56,945 nucleotides of DNA, from positions 1 to 56,945 of the forward strand of contig WGNW01000091.1 in the NCBI GenBank assembly GCA_016124315.1, read 5' to 3'. The notes below the pieces were generated by a model. It did not search any database, was not told the origin of the DNA, and saw only the letters and a program-made list of their open reading frames with translations. The stretch is from Alphaproteobacteria bacterium (GTDB taxonomy: Bacteria; Pseudomonadota; Alphaproteobacteria; SMXS01). Every line of letters starts with the position of its first letter. The first letter of the stretch is position 1. Below are positions 29,574-38,795 of this stretch, piece by piece. A program made the position numbers and the translations under genes.

Positions 29574-30695
29574 ATGGCCTCGCCGTCCGTCATCCACTGG
29601 CTTCGCGCTCGTTTCCGTCCCGCCGCGGCGGGATCAGGCCGTCCGCGCCGCATCGATCCCGCCGAAACCGGCGTCTGCGCCTTCGTGGGGCCGTTCCCCG
29701 CCGGGCCGCCGGGGCAGTCCGTCCGGGTCGACAGCGGCCTTGCCTTCGAGCGGGACTTCGGCGGCGCCGCCGGTGACGGCGAGGCCTGCTTGCAGGTGGC
29801 GCAGTTCTTCCGCAACGGCGGCGCGGTGGCGGTCCTGCTGCGGACGCCCGACGCGAGCCATGCGGCGCTGCTGGACGGTCTCGACCGGATCTCCGCAGCG
29901 GACGCCGCCTTCGACCTGCTTTGCGTGCCTGACGGGGCGCGGGGCGCTGATCCGTACGCCGTCTTCGCGGCGGCGGCCGAGGCTGCCGCGAAACGGCAGG
30001 CCATGCTGCTGGTCGACGCGCCTCCCGCCGCCGCGGATGCCAGGTCCTCGGGCGCCTGGGTTGACGGCCTGGGGTCGGCGCTCTCCCGCGACGCGGCCCT
30101 CTACTGGCCGCGGCTTCGCCTGCCCTCGGGCGCCGAACTGGGCGCCAGCGGATCCGTCGCCGGCGTGATGGCGCGCACCGACCGGGCCCGCGGCGTCTGG
30201 AAGGCGCCCGCCGGTCCGGAGGCGACGGTCCACGGCGCCGAGCTCGCCGGGTTAACGGCGGCTGAGGAGGCCGACGCCCTCAACGGCCGCCGCGTCAACG
30301 TCCTGCGGGAGGTGGCGGGCTCGGGGCCGGTAGTCTGGGGCGCCCGCACCCTGGGCGGCGACGGCGAGGACGGTTACGTGCCCGTGCGGCGCCTGATGCT
30401 GTTTCTTGAGCGCAGCCTTCGCGCCAGCCTTGCCTGGGTGGTGTTCGAGCCCAACGACGAGCCGCTTTGGGGGAGCGTGAAGGCCGGCGTCGACGGTTTC
30501 CTTGCAGACCTCTGGCGCAAGGGCGCGCTGGTCGGCGCCGCGCCGCGCGCGGCGTGGTTCGTCCGCTGCGACCGGACCACCATGACCCAGACCGATATCG
30601 ACGACGGCCGGCTGCACCTGCTGATCGGCGTGGCGCCCACAAAGCCCGCTGAATTCGTCATCCTGCGCCTGGTGCTCCAGGCCAGCCCGTCCTGA
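29574..30695 (+). CDS. Orphan contractile-tail-sheath-like protein
   Basis: 373 aa. The C-terminal half has sheath motifs: GVWKAPAGPEATVHGAELAGL, DALNGRRVNVLREVAGSGPVVWGARTLGG, VPVRRLMLFLERSL, FEPNDEPLWGSV, GALVGAAPRAAWFVRCDRTTMTQTDIDDGRL and VGVAPTKPAEFVI. The N-terminal arm (PGVYVEEI-type) that links neighbouring sheath subunits is missing; the protein starts MASPSVIHWLRARFRP. No tube, baseplate or ATPase gene is near. A lone exapted sheath paralogue or a remnant of a phage/contractile-injection cluster. No clear ribosome site. Confidence 0.8.
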   Translation: MASPSVIHWLRARFRPAAAGSGRPRRIDPAETGVCAFVGPFPAGPPGQSVRVDSGLAFERDFGGAAGDGEACLQVAQFFRNGGAVAVLLRTPDASHAALLDGLDRISAADAAFDLLCVPDGARGADPYAVFAAAAEAAAKRQAMLLVDAPPAAADARSSGAWVDGLGSALSRDAALYWPRLRLPSGAELGASGSVAGVMARTDRARGVWKAPAGPEATVHGAELAGLTAAEEADALNGRRVNVLREVAGSGPVVWGARTLGGDGEDGYVPVRRLMLFLERSLRASLAWVVFEPNDEPLWGSVKAGVDGFLADLWRKGALVGAAPRAAWFVRCDRTTMTQTDIDDGRLHLLIGVAPTKPAEFVILRLVLQASPS

Positions 30696-30766
30696 GCCTT
30701 TCCGCCTTCCCCCGGCGGAGCGAAACCGCTAGCGTGCCGCCACGCATGGAAAACGGGGAGGCGCGG

Positions 30767-31546
30767 GTGGAGAACCTGTTCGATCTGACGGGAAAGGTGG
30801 CGCTGGTCACCGGCGGCAACGGCGGCATCGGCGTCGGCATGGCCGAGGGCCTGGCCAAGCACGGCGCAACCGTGGTGGTCTGGGGCCAGAACGAGGAGAA
30901 GAACGCGCGGGCGCTGGAGCGGCTCAAGGCGCAGGGCGGCGAGGTCCGCGTGGCGCAGGTGAACGTCGCCGACGAGGACGCGGTCAAGGCCGGCGTCAAG
31001 GCCATCCTCGACGAGTTCGGCCGGCTGGACCAGGCCATCGCCAACGCCGGCATCTCGATCCGCCGCAAGGACCTGTTCGACATCTCCATCGACGATTTCC
31101 GTCGCATGGAGGACATCAACCTGCACGGCGTGCTGTTTACCCTGCGCGAGGCGGCACGGCACATGATCGAGCGGTGCAAGGCGGGCGACCCCGGCGGGTC
31201 GCTGGTGGGCATCGCCTCGACGGCCGCGGTGCACGGTGCCGCCCGCAACGAGCATTACGCCGCCACCAAGGGCGCGGTGGTCACCATGTGCCGCGCCATG
31301 GCGGTGGAACTGGCCCGCTACAAGATCAGCGTCAACAGCATCTGCCCCGGCTGGGTCCGTTCCGACATGACCGCCGGCGCCCAGGCGTGGGACAAGTTCA
31401 ACGAGAACGTGATCAGCCGTGTGCCCATGGGCGGCTGGGCGGAAGGCACCGACTTCTCGGCGATCGCCGTCTACCTCGCCAGCCCGGCGTCGCGCTTCCA
31501 CACCGGCGACACCCTCGTGATCGACGGCGCCTACACCATCTTCTGA
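30767..31546 (+). CDS. SDR-family oxidoreductase
   Basis: 259 aa from a GTG with GGGGAGG five bases upstream; an ATG seven codons earlier is the alternative. Classical short-chain dehydrogenase: TGGNGGIG (NAD(P)-binding), NAGI, catalytic Ser in IASTAAV and YAATK. Substrate unknown. Confidence 0.9.
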   Translation: MENLFDLTGKVALVTGGNGGIGVGMAEGLAKHGATVVVWGQNEEKNARALERLKAQGGEVRVAQVNVADEDAVKAGVKAILDEFGRLDQAIANAGISIRRKDLFDISIDDFRRMEDINLHGVLFTLREAARHMIERCKAGDPGGSLVGIASTAAVHGAARNEHYAATKGAVVTMCRAMAVELARYKISVNSICPGWVRSDMTAGAQAWDKFNENVISRVPMGGWAEGTDFSAIAVYLASPASRFHTGDTLVIDGAYTIF

Positions 31547-31677
31547 CCGCCGTGGCCGCTAACCTCCGACGCCAATTGCACTGTGCGGGGCCGTTGCCTC
31601 CCTGCTAGGATGGCTCCGGGCCGGCAGAGCGCGCGGGACGGAGCACCCGCGCACCCTCATGCCATTTATGCGATCGG

Positions 31678-31692
31678 ATACGCCAGGCGTAT
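31678..31692. promoter_or_regulatory. Palindrome ATACGCC-A-GGCGTAT upstream of the chorismate mutase gene
   Basis: A perfect 7-bp inverted repeat with 1-bp centre, 35 bp before the ATG at 31727. Placed like an operator; the regulator is unknown. Confidence 0.4.
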
Positions 31693-31726
31693 TTCCGGAT
31701 TTTGAACAGATGCGTCGGGAGAGGCC

Positions 31727-33022
31727 ATGAAACGGATTCTGGGACTTGCTTGCACCATCCTTGTGGTCGCGGCGGCGTGGCTGCCGCTGCGGGCGGACGA
31801 CGCGCCGCCCGCCGACCAGCCGCCCGCCGCCGAGATCCAGCGCTTCGCCGACCTGATCCTCTACCGGCTGGACCTGGCCGAGCACGTCGCCGCGTGGAAA
31901 TGGCGGCACGAACGGCCCATCGAGGACGTTGCGCAGGAGGCGCGGGTGCTGGACGCCGCTGCCTTGCAGGCGGAATCCTCCGGGCTCGACTTCGCCACCG
32001 TGCGACCGTTCCTGTCGGCGCAGATCGAGGCCTCCAAGGCGGCCCAGCGGCACTGGTTCGAGCTGTGGAAGAAGAACGGCATGCCGTCGACGCAGCCTGA
32101 TCTCGACCTCACCAGCGTGCTGCGGCCGTCGATCGCCCGCGCCGGCGATGCCATCCTCGCCCAGCTCGTGCTGGTACGCCCGCTGCTCGACATCCCGGTG
32201 CAGCGCGACCACCTGGTCTCCATCCTGGCCACGGCAGCCCACCAGCGCGGCCTGGCGCCCGAGGTGCTGACCAATATCGCCACCGCGGCGAGCACCGTGT
32301 CCTACGCCGACCCGGCCGCTTCGCTGCTCGACCGCATCGTCACCCGCAAGCAGCTGCGCATCGGCACCACCGGGGACTACGCCCCGTTCACCCTGAAGAC
32401 CGCCGACGGCTACGAGGGCATCGACATCGACCTGGCCCGCGACCTGGCGAAGAGCCTGGGCGTGGAGCCGGTGTTCGTCCAGACCACCTGGCCCACCATG
32501 ATGCAGGACCTGAGGACGTCGCGCTTCGACATCGGCATGGGCGGCATCACCAAGACCCAGGAGCGCCAGCGCGAGGCCTACCAGTCGGAGGGCTACCTGG
32601 CCGACGGCAAGGTGCCGCTGGTGCGCTGCGGCGACGAGGAGAAGTACGATACCCTGAAGGAGATCGACACCAAGGGGGTACGGGTGATCGAGAATCCCGG
32701 CGGCACCAACGAGCGTTTCGTCAAGGCCAACCTGTCCGTCGCCACCGTCCGGATGTTTCCCGACAACACCCGCATCTTCGACGAGATCGCCGCCGGCCGT
32801 GCCGACGTGATGATCACCGACCGCATCGAGGCCCGCTGGCAGGCCGCGCACAATCCGAAACTGTGCATGGCCACGGCCAACACCTTCAACCTGACGGAGA
32901 AGGCCTATCTGATGCCCCGCGACGACGCGCTGCTGCGCTACGTGGATTCCTGGGTCGACCGCATCAAGGCGGACGGCACGCTGAAAGCGGAATTCGACAA
33001 GTACCTCAAGCCCAAGGACTAG
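31727..33022 (+). CDS. Secreted chorismate mutase (AroQ-gamma) fused to cyclohexadienyl dehydratase (PheC)
   Basis: 431 aa. Signal peptide MKRILGLACTILVVAAAWLPLRA. Residues ~35-195 are an AroQ-gamma chorismate mutase: LILYRLDLAEHVAAWKW…RPIEDVAQEARVL and LSAQIEASKAAQRHWFELW, with Arg47, Lys58, Glu101 and Lys104 at active-site-like positions. Residues ~205-431 are a periplasmic-binding-protein-fold dehydratase (TTGDYAPFTLKTADGYEGIDIDLARDLAKSL…; VIENPGGTNERFV) like PheC. Together they would convert chorismate to prephenate and then phenylpyruvate (or arogenate to Phe) in the periplasm. Confidence 0.85.
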   Translation: MKRILGLACTILVVAAAWLPLRADDAPPADQPPAAEIQRFADLILYRLDLAEHVAAWKWRHERPIEDVAQEARVLDAAALQAESSGLDFATVRPFLSAQIEASKAAQRHWFELWKKNGMPSTQPDLDLTSVLRPSIARAGDAILAQLVLVRPLLDIPVQRDHLVSILATAAHQRGLAPEVLTNIATAASTVSYADPAASLLDRIVTRKQLRIGTTGDYAPFTLKTADGYEGIDIDLARDLAKSLGVEPVFVQTTWPTMMQDLRTSRFDIGMGGITKTQERQREAYQSEGYLADGKVPLVRCGDEEKYDTLKEIDTKGVRVIENPGGTNERFVKANLSVATVRMFPDNTRIFDEIAAGRADVMITDRIEARWQAAHNPKLCMATANTFNLTEKAYLMPRDDALLRYVDSWVDRIKADGTLKAEFDKYLKPKD

Positions 33023-33147
33023 CGTGAAACGCGAACGCGACCCGGGGATCAGGCTGGTCCCGTCGGCAGAGGATCGCGGCGGTTGCCTGCGGAACGAGCC
33101 GGGGGACGCGATGACATCTATTGCACGGGCGAGGTCGACGGGCTGCG

Positions 33148-34848
33148 ATGGCTAGCCGCATCCGCCTGTTCGCCGCCCTGGGGGGCGTCAGCGCCGCGCG
33201 GATGCCGGCCGATGTCATGGCCGGCCTCGCCCTCGTCGCCATCGCGCTGCCCGAACAGATGGCGACGGCGCGGCTGATGGGGCTCCCACCCGCGGCCGGG
33301 CTTGTCGCCTTCGCCGCGGGCACGCTGGCCTTCGCGGCCCTCGGCACGCATCGGTCGCTCTCCGTCGGAGCGGATTCGACCATCGCCCCGATCATGGCGG
33401 CCGGACTGGCCACCATCGCCGCCCTCGGCAGCACCGACTACGCCGTGCTCGCAAGCCTCTTCGCGATGATGACCGGTTTGGTGCTGATCCTGTCCGGCGC
33501 GCTGCGGCTCGGCTGGATCGCGGACCTGCTGTCGATTCCGGTCACCGCCGGCTTCATGGTGGGCATTGCGGCACATGTCATCCTCGGCGCGCTTCCTCCC
33601 ATTCTCGGCATCGGCCCGGCATCGGGAAGCCTGCCGGAGCAGGTGGCGATCATCGCCGGCGCGCTTGGTCAGGTACAGCCCGCGACGCTTGCACTCGGCC
33701 TCGGTGTCGCCGGCATTTCTCTCGGGCTGGAATGCTGGAAGCCGCGGCTCCCCGGGCCGCTGATCGCCATCGGCTTCAGCGTGCTGGCGACGTGGGCGTT
33801 GGGGCGCGCCGGCTACACGGTGCCCATGCTCGATCCGCTAAGCTTCAACCTGCGGCCGGAAGGACCGGCGGCGCTGTGGCACGCACTGCCGGACTGGCAG
33901 GACATGGCGGTGCTGATTCCGCTCGCGCTGATCGTGGCGCTGGTCACCATGATGCAGACGGCGGCGGTCCTGCAAAGCACACGCCAGGGCCAGTTGCTGC
34001 CGGCCAATCCCGATCGCGACTTCGCCGCGGTCGGAGCGGGCAGCGTGCTGGCGGGTCTTCTGGGCAGTTTTGCCGTCGATGCCAGCCCGCCGCGCACCGC
34101 CATTGCCGAGGAGGCGGGCGCGCGCAGCCAGTGGTCGGGCCTGGTGGCTGTCATGCTGACGCTGGGCGTGGCGCTGCTGGCCGCCGACACCTTCGTCCAT
34201 ATCCCGCGCGCCGGGCTGAACGGCGTGCTGTTGGCGATCGGCATCCGACTGATCCGGCCGAGGCTCATCCTGCTCATCCGCCGTCGCAGTCCGGCCGAAC
34301 TGGCGCTGGCGGGCATGGCCGCGGTGCTCGTCATCACGTTGCCGATCGTCGTCGGAGTCGGGCTGGCGGTGGTGATGTCGCTGCTGCACGCGATCTACGG
34401 CATCGTCCGCCCCCCGTGCACGGAGCTGGGCCGGGTGCCCGGTACCACGATCTGGTGGTGGCATCCGCCGGGCGCACGGGCCGAGTACGAGCCGGGCGTG
34501 CTGGTGCTGGCCCTCGGGGCGCCGATCTACTTCATGAACGCACGCTACATTCTGAAGCAGGTGGAGGAGAAGGTCGTCCGCAAGCGGCCCCGGCTTCTGG
34601 TCCTGGACGCAAGCGCGGTCGTCGGGATCGACTTCACCGGATCGCAGCTGTTGCAGGACGAGATCGCGCTACTGAAAAAGCAGGGTGTCGCGGTTGCGCT
34701 GGCGCGTCTCGAAAGCGGCCCGGCCCGGAGCGCGGCGACACGCACCGGCCTGATCGAGACGATCGGCGCCGACCGCGTCTTCCTTTCGGTCGAAGACGCG
34801 GTCCGCGCCCTCTGGCCGACCTCCGACGCGCCGAAATCATCCGCTTAG
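33148..34848 (+). CDS. SulP-family anion permease with STAS domain
   Basis: 566 aa. Residues ~15-420 have the ~12-14 membrane-helix SulP core (DVMAGLALVAIALPEQMATARLMGLPPAAGL; FAAVGAGSVLAGLLGSFAVDASPPRTAIAEEAGAR). The C-terminal STAS domain (~460-560) has LVLALGAPIYFMNARYILKQ and LVLDASAVVGIDFTGSQLL. Sulfate, bicarbonate or organic-anion transport; specificity cannot be read from sequence. A TTG nine codons upstream is an alternative start. Confidence 0.9.
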   Translation: MASRIRLFAALGGVSAARMPADVMAGLALVAIALPEQMATARLMGLPPAAGLVAFAAGTLAFAALGTHRSLSVGADSTIAPIMAAGLATIAALGSTDYAVLASLFAMMTGLVLILSGALRLGWIADLLSIPVTAGFMVGIAAHVILGALPPILGIGPASGSLPEQVAIIAGALGQVQPATLALGLGVAGISLGLECWKPRLPGPLIAIGFSVLATWALGRAGYTVPMLDPLSFNLRPEGPAALWHALPDWQDMAVLIPLALIVALVTMMQTAAVLQSTRQGQLLPANPDRDFAAVGAGSVLAGLLGSFAVDASPPRTAIAEEAGARSQWSGLVAVMLTLGVALLAADTFVHIPRAGLNGVLLAIGIRLIRPRLILLIRRRSPAELALAGMAAVLVITLPIVVGVGLAVVMSLLHAIYGIVRPPCTELGRVPGTTIWWWHPPGARAEYEPGVLVLALGAPIYFMNARYILKQVEEKVVRKRPRLLVLDASAVVGIDFTGSQLLQDEIALLKKQGVAVALARLESGPARSAATRTGLIETIGADRVFLSVEDAVRALWPTSDAPKSSA

Positions 34849-34856
34849 TGATGCGC

Positions 34857-35342
34857 TCAGGGCGCCTTGGGGTCGATGGCCGCGTAGGCGTCGGTCACCC
34901 GGTGGTCTTCCGCGTCCAGCAGCAGGACGTCGCCGTCGACCAGGCCGAAGGTGTAGCCCTCCGGCGCGGTCAGGTGCTTCAGCAGCATGGGCGGCAGCGG
35001 CTGGAGGTCCAGCCCCCCCGGCAACGACTTGCCCAGCGCGTAGGGCGGCGTGGTGCCTTCCCGGGTGCGCAGGACGCATCCCGCCATCGGCTTTTCCGTG
35101 CCCGGCGGGCAGGCCTTGCCGCGGTAGAACTTGCGGATGGTGTCCTTCATGGCGGGGGTGAAGCCGATGTGGACGGTTCCGTGGGTCGGCTCGGCCTGAT
35201 TGCCGGCGGCGCCTTCCTGCGTCGCGGGAGTGTCGATGGGCGGCTTGCCCTCGGGCACCTCCGAGGCAGGATCGGCGGCGGCGCCGAACGCGGCCAGGGC
35301 GAGGGCCGCCGCGGGTATCAATGCGAGTGTCCTAGACAGCAT
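34857..35342 (-). CDS. Exported hypothetical protein, RcnB-like context unknown
   Basis: 161 aa. Start decided by AAGGAG before the ATG at 35340-35342. Signal peptide MLSRTLALIPAAALALAAFGAAADPAS. The mature part is Pro/Asp-rich then GFTPAMKDTIRKFYRGKACPPGTEKPMAGCVLRT…LPPMLLKHLTAPEGYTFGLVDGDVLLLDAEDHRVTDAYAAI. The KFY…YALGKSLP…VDGDVLLLD pattern resembles small periplasmic proteins of unknown role. It converges on the SulP gene (8 bp between stops). Confidence 0.8.
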   Translation of the reverse strand: MLSRTLALIPAAALALAAFGAAADPASEVPEGKPPIDTPATQEGAAGNQAEPTHGTVHIGFTPAMKDTIRKFYRGKACPPGTEKPMAGCVLRTREGTTPPYALGKSLPGGLDLQPLPPMLLKHLTAPEGYTFGLVDGDVLLLDAEDHRVTDAYAAIDPKAP

Positions 35343-35478
35343 GATGTCGCTCCTTGTTGGTCCCTCTGGTCCCCCGCGAGAGACGGGGCCGGCGGCCCGG
35401 CGCGCCGGCGTGGCCGTTTTCACATGCCCCATGCCGGCGATATGCTAAGCTCGCCATAGGGGTAAACGGGAGAAACGC

Positions 35479-36240
35479 ATGGGAGTTCTCGATCAGTACC
35501 GTCTCGACGGACAGGTCGCCGTCGTGACGGGCGGTGGCCGCGGCTTGGGCGAAGGCATCGCCCACGCGCTGTCGGAGGCGGGCGCGGCCGTGGTGGTGGC
35601 CGCCCGGCGCGCGGACGAAGTGGCGCGCGTGGCCGCCGACATCGAGTCGAAGGGCGGCCAGGCGCTGGCGGTGCCGACGGACGTCACCAACTCCCAGCAG
35701 CTCGAGGCGCTGGCCCAGGCGGCGGTCGACAGGTTCGGCAAGCTGACCATCTGGGTGAACAACGCCGGCGGCTCGAAAGCCATGGGCCCGCTGGTCGACC
35801 TTTCGCCGAAGGACTGGCAGGAATGCGTCGACCTGAACATCACCGCCGTCTGGGCGGCCACGGTGGCGGCGGTCAAGCGGATGGAGGAGGGCGGTTCGAT
35901 CGTCAACATCTCGTCCCTGGTCGCCCGCGGCCCGATCCCGGGCAGCGGCCATTACGGCGCGGCCAAGGCGGCGGTGAACAGCCTGACCGAGACCTTCGCC
36001 CGCGAGTTGGCGCCGCGCATCCGGGTCAACGGCATCATGCCCGGCTACATCCCCACCGAGGTGATGATGTCGGCGCTGGGCGTCGACCAGGCGGGGCTGC
36101 CTGCCCTGGCCAGGCAACTGGCCATTCCCATGGGCACGTTCGGCACGCCGCAGGACATCGCCGCCGCCGTCGTCTATCTCTGCTCACCGGCCTCGGGCTG
36201 GGTGACGGGGCAGATGCTGCCGGTCACCGGCGGCCACTAG
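35479..36240 (+). CDS. SDR-family oxidoreductase
   Basis: 253 aa. TGGGRGLGEG nucleotide site, NNAGG, Ser in VNISSLV and YGAAK catalytic motif; C-terminal PASGWVTGQMLPVTGG. FabG-like reductase of unknown substrate. Followed 20 bp later by nfeD in the same direction. Confidence 0.92.
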   Translation: MGVLDQYRLDGQVAVVTGGGRGLGEGIAHALSEAGAAVVVAARRADEVARVAADIESKGGQALAVPTDVTNSQQLEALAQAAVDRFGKLTIWVNNAGGSKAMGPLVDLSPKDWQECVDLNITAVWAATVAAVKRMEEGGSIVNISSLVARGPIPGSGHYGAAKAAVNSLTETFARELAPRIRVNGIMPGYIPTEVMMSALGVDQAGLPALARQLAIPMGTFGTPQDIAAAVVYLCSPASGWVTGQMLPVTGGH

Positions 36241-36260
36241 GGGCGGGAGGGGCCGCGGAC

Positions 36261-37634
36261 ATGCCGTCCTTCCGTCCCCTCGTTGCCGTGCTACTGCTGG
36301 TGCTGGCGACAGCCGTTCCGGCCAGCGCCGGGGGGAGCGGGGGAGGACGGGTGCTCGTGGTGCCCGTGGAAGGCGCCATCGGCCCGGCGACGGCCGAATA
36401 TGTGGAAATGGGACTGCATGAAGCCGCCGAGCGTTCGGCGGCGCTGGTCGTGCTGCGGATGGACACCCCCGGCGGCCTCGAGACCGCGATGCGCGACATC
36501 ATCCGTGCCATCCTGGCCTCGCCCGTGCCGGTCGCCGCCTTCGTCGCGCCGTCCGGCGCCCGGGCGGCCAGCGCCGGTACCTACATCCTCTATGCGAGCC
36601 ACGTGGCGGCCATGGCGCCCGGCACCAATCTGGGTGCCGCCACGCCGATCCAGCTGCAGGGCCCGCCCACCAAGCTGCCCGGTTCCGGCGGCCAGGGCGA
36701 CGGGAAGGACAACGGCGCCGAGGCGGGCGGCGACGCCCATACCGCCAAGGCGATCAACGATTCCGCCGCCTACATCGCCAGCCTCGCCGAACTCAGGGGG
36801 CGCAACGCCGAGTGGGCGGTGAAGGCGGTGCGCGAGGCCGCCAGCCTGCCCGCCAGCAAGGCGCTGGAGATGAAGGTGATCGACCTGATGGCCGACGACG
36901 TGCCGTCGCTGCTCGCCGCGCTGGACGGCCGCACCGTCACCATGGCTGACGGCAGCAAGCGCACCCTGCGGCTGGCCGGCGCGGCCGTAGTGAAGATCCG
37001 GCCCGACTGGCGCATCCGGCTGCTGTCGGTGATCACCGACCCCAACGTCGCGTTGCTGCTGATGATGGTCGGCGTCTACGGCCTGCTGCTGGAGTTCTAC
37101 ACGCCGGGGACCTACCTGCCGGGCACCCTGGGCGGCATCTCGCTGCTGCTGGGGCTCTACGCGCTCAACGTGCTGCCGGTCAGTTTCGCCGGGGTCGGCC
37201 TGGTGCTGCTCGGCCTGCTGCTGATCGTCGCCGAGGCGTTCGTGCCGTCCTTCGGCGCCCTCGGGCTGGGCGGCGGTGCGGCTTTCGTCATCGGCGCCAT
37301 GCTGCTGATCGACACCCAGTCGCCGGAGTTCAGCGTCTCCATGCCGCTGATCATCGGGATGACCGTAGGATTGGGGGCGCTGATGGTGCTGCTGCTGACC
37401 TTCGTGGTCCGCGCCCAGCGGCGGCCGCCTGCCGCCGGCGAGGAGGCGGCGGCCGGGAGGCCGGCCAAGGTGCTGGAATGGGCCGACGGGGCCGGCGCCG
37501 TACTCTATCAGGGCGAACGCTGGGGAGCGGTGGGGCCGGACAGCCTGTCGCCGGGCCAGCAGGTCGTCGTCACCGGGCGGGACGGGCTGACCGTGTCCGT
37601 CGCGCCCGCCGAGCAAGGAGGAAGTCATGGCTGA
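36261..37634 (+). CDS. nfeD: NfeD-type membrane serine protease (ClpP class)
   Basis: 457 aa. Signal peptide, then a ClpP-like serine protease domain (RVLVVPVEGAIGPATAEYVEMGL; LRMDTPGGLETAMRDI; APSGARAASAGTYILYASH with catalytic Ser), four membrane helices (~265-390; LISVITDPNVALLLMMVGVYGLLLEF) and a C-terminal OB-fold NfeD domain (GEEAAAGRPAKVLEW…GAVGPDSLSPGQQVVVTGRDGLTVSV). Cleaves the slipin/stomatin partner in Pyrococcus; here the slipin gene overlaps its 3' end by 8 bp. Confidence 0.92.
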   Translation: MPSFRPLVAVLLLVLATAVPASAGGSGGGRVLVVPVEGAIGPATAEYVEMGLHEAAERSAALVVLRMDTPGGLETAMRDIIRAILASPVPVAAFVAPSGARAASAGTYILYASHVAAMAPGTNLGAATPIQLQGPPTKLPGSGGQGDGKDNGAEAGGDAHTAKAINDSAAYIASLAELRGRNAEWAVKAVREAASLPASKALEMKVIDLMADDVPSLLAALDGRTVTMADGSKRTLRLAGAAVVKIRPDWRIRLLSVITDPNVALLLMMVGVYGLLLEFYTPGTYLPGTLGGISLLLGLYALNVLPVSFAGVGLVLLGLLLIVAEAFVPSFGALGLGGGAAFVIGAMLLIDTQSPEFSVSMPLIIGMTVGLGALMVLLLTFVVRAQRRPPAAGEEAAAGRPAKVLEWADGAGAVLYQGERWGAVGPDSLSPGQQVVVTGRDGLTVSVAPAEQGGSHG

Positions 37635-38385
37635 TCTGGGCGTTCTCGGCATGCTGCTGGTGCTGTTCGTCATCGTGCTGTTCGCGTCGATCAAGATTCT
37701 CCAGGAATACGAGCGCGCCGTTATGTTCACCCTGGGCCGCTTCACCGGGGTGAAGGGGCCGGGCCTGATCATCATGATTCCGTTCATCCAGACGATGCGC
37801 CGGGTGGACCTGCGCACCGTGGTGCTCGACGTGCCGACCCAGGAGGTGATCTCCCAGGACAACGTGTCGGTGGCGGTGAACGCGGTGGTGTATTTCCGCG
37901 TGGTCGAGCCGGAGAAGGCGATCCTGCAGGTGGAGGCGTACCTGCTGGCCACCAGCCAGCTCGCCCAGACCACCCTGCGCTCGGTACTCGGCAAGCACGA
38001 TCTCGACGAGATGCTGTCGGACCGCGACCGGCTCAACAAGGACATCCAGGAAATCCTCGATTCCCAGACCTTCACCTGGGGCATCAAGGTGGGCAACGTG
38101 GAGATCAAGCAGGTGGACATCAACGAGTCCATGATCCGCGCCATCGCCAAGCAGGCCGAGGCCGAGCGGCTGCGCCGCGCCAAGGTCATCAACGCCGAGG
38201 GCGAGGTGCAGGCGGCTGAAAAGCTCGTGGAGGCGGCGCGGATGCTGGGCACGGCGGAATCGGGCATGCAGCTGCGCTACCTGTCGGCGCTGCACGAGAT
38301 GGTCGGCGAGAAGACCAGCACGTTGGTGCTGCCCTTGCCGCTGGAGGCATTCAACTATCTGGCGGGGAAGAAGACCGAAACCTGA
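37627..38385 (+). CDS. Slipin/stomatin-family membrane protein
   Basis: 252 aa. An N-terminal membrane helix (LGVLGMLLVLFVIVLFASIKIL), the SPFH domain (YERAVMFTLGRFTGVKGPGLIIMIPF…VVLDVPTQEVISQDNVSVAVNAVVYFRVV) and a coiled-coil tail (AIAKQAEAERLRRAKVINAEGEVQAAEKLVEAARML). It forms membrane-microdomain oligomers and is the usual NfeD partner; the 8-bp gene overlap supports joint expression. Confidence 0.93.
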   Translation: MADLGVLGMLLVLFVIVLFASIKILQEYERAVMFTLGRFTGVKGPGLIIMIPFIQTMRRVDLRTVVLDVPTQEVISQDNVSVAVNAVVYFRVVEPEKAILQVEAYLLATSQLAQTTLRSVLGKHDLDEMLSDRDRLNKDIQEILDSQTFTWGIKVGNVEIKQVDINESMIRAIAKQAEAERLRRAKVINAEGEVQAAEKLVEAARMLGTAESGMQLRYLSALHEMVGEKTSTLVLPLPLEAFNYLAGKKTET

Positions 38386-38395
38386 GGAGCGAACC

Positions 38396-38782
38396 ATGCA
38401 GAAGAAGATGATCGTACCCGATCGGCTGAAGAGCCTGCACGACAACTGGCACTATTCGCCGGGCCTGCTGGTGGGCGACACGCTCTACATGTCGGGGGCC
38501 ATCGGCATCATGCCCGAAGGGCAGATACCGCGGAACCAGGAGGAGCAGTTCGTGCTCTGCTTCGAGAACATGAAGGCGATCCTGGCCGAGGTGGGCGCCA
38601 CCTTCGACAACCTGATCGACATGCGCAGCTATCACATCGAGCTGCAGCACAGCGTCGCCCTGTTCGCCGAGGTGAAGGACCGCTACATCAGCGACCCCTA
38701 TCCCACCTGGACCGCCATCGGCGTGCGCGAACTGGCTCACCGCGACCTGATCGTCGAGATCGACGGCGTCGCCAAGCTGTAG
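38396..38782 (+). CDS. RidA-family protein
   Basis: 128 aa. YjgF/YER057c/UK114 fold: ...SPGLLVGDTLYMSGAIGI, ENMKAILAEVGATFDNLIDMRSY and YPTWTAIGVRELAHRDLIVEIDGVAKL, with the RidA-type Arg in VREL. Hydrolyses reactive enamine/imine intermediates. Ten bp after the slipin gene. Confidence 0.93.
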   Translation: MQKKMIVPDRLKSLHDNWHYSPGLLVGDTLYMSGAIGIMPEGQIPRNQEEQFVLCFENMKAILAEVGATFDNLIDMRSYHIELQHSVALFAEVKDRYISDPYPTWTAIGVRELAHRDLIVEIDGVAKL

Positions 38783-38795
38783 CGGTGGACGCGTT

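Noticed and set aside
36291..38267. 658-aa open frame on the minus strand
   Set aside because: Antisense to nfeD and slipin, both convincing genes with known motifs.
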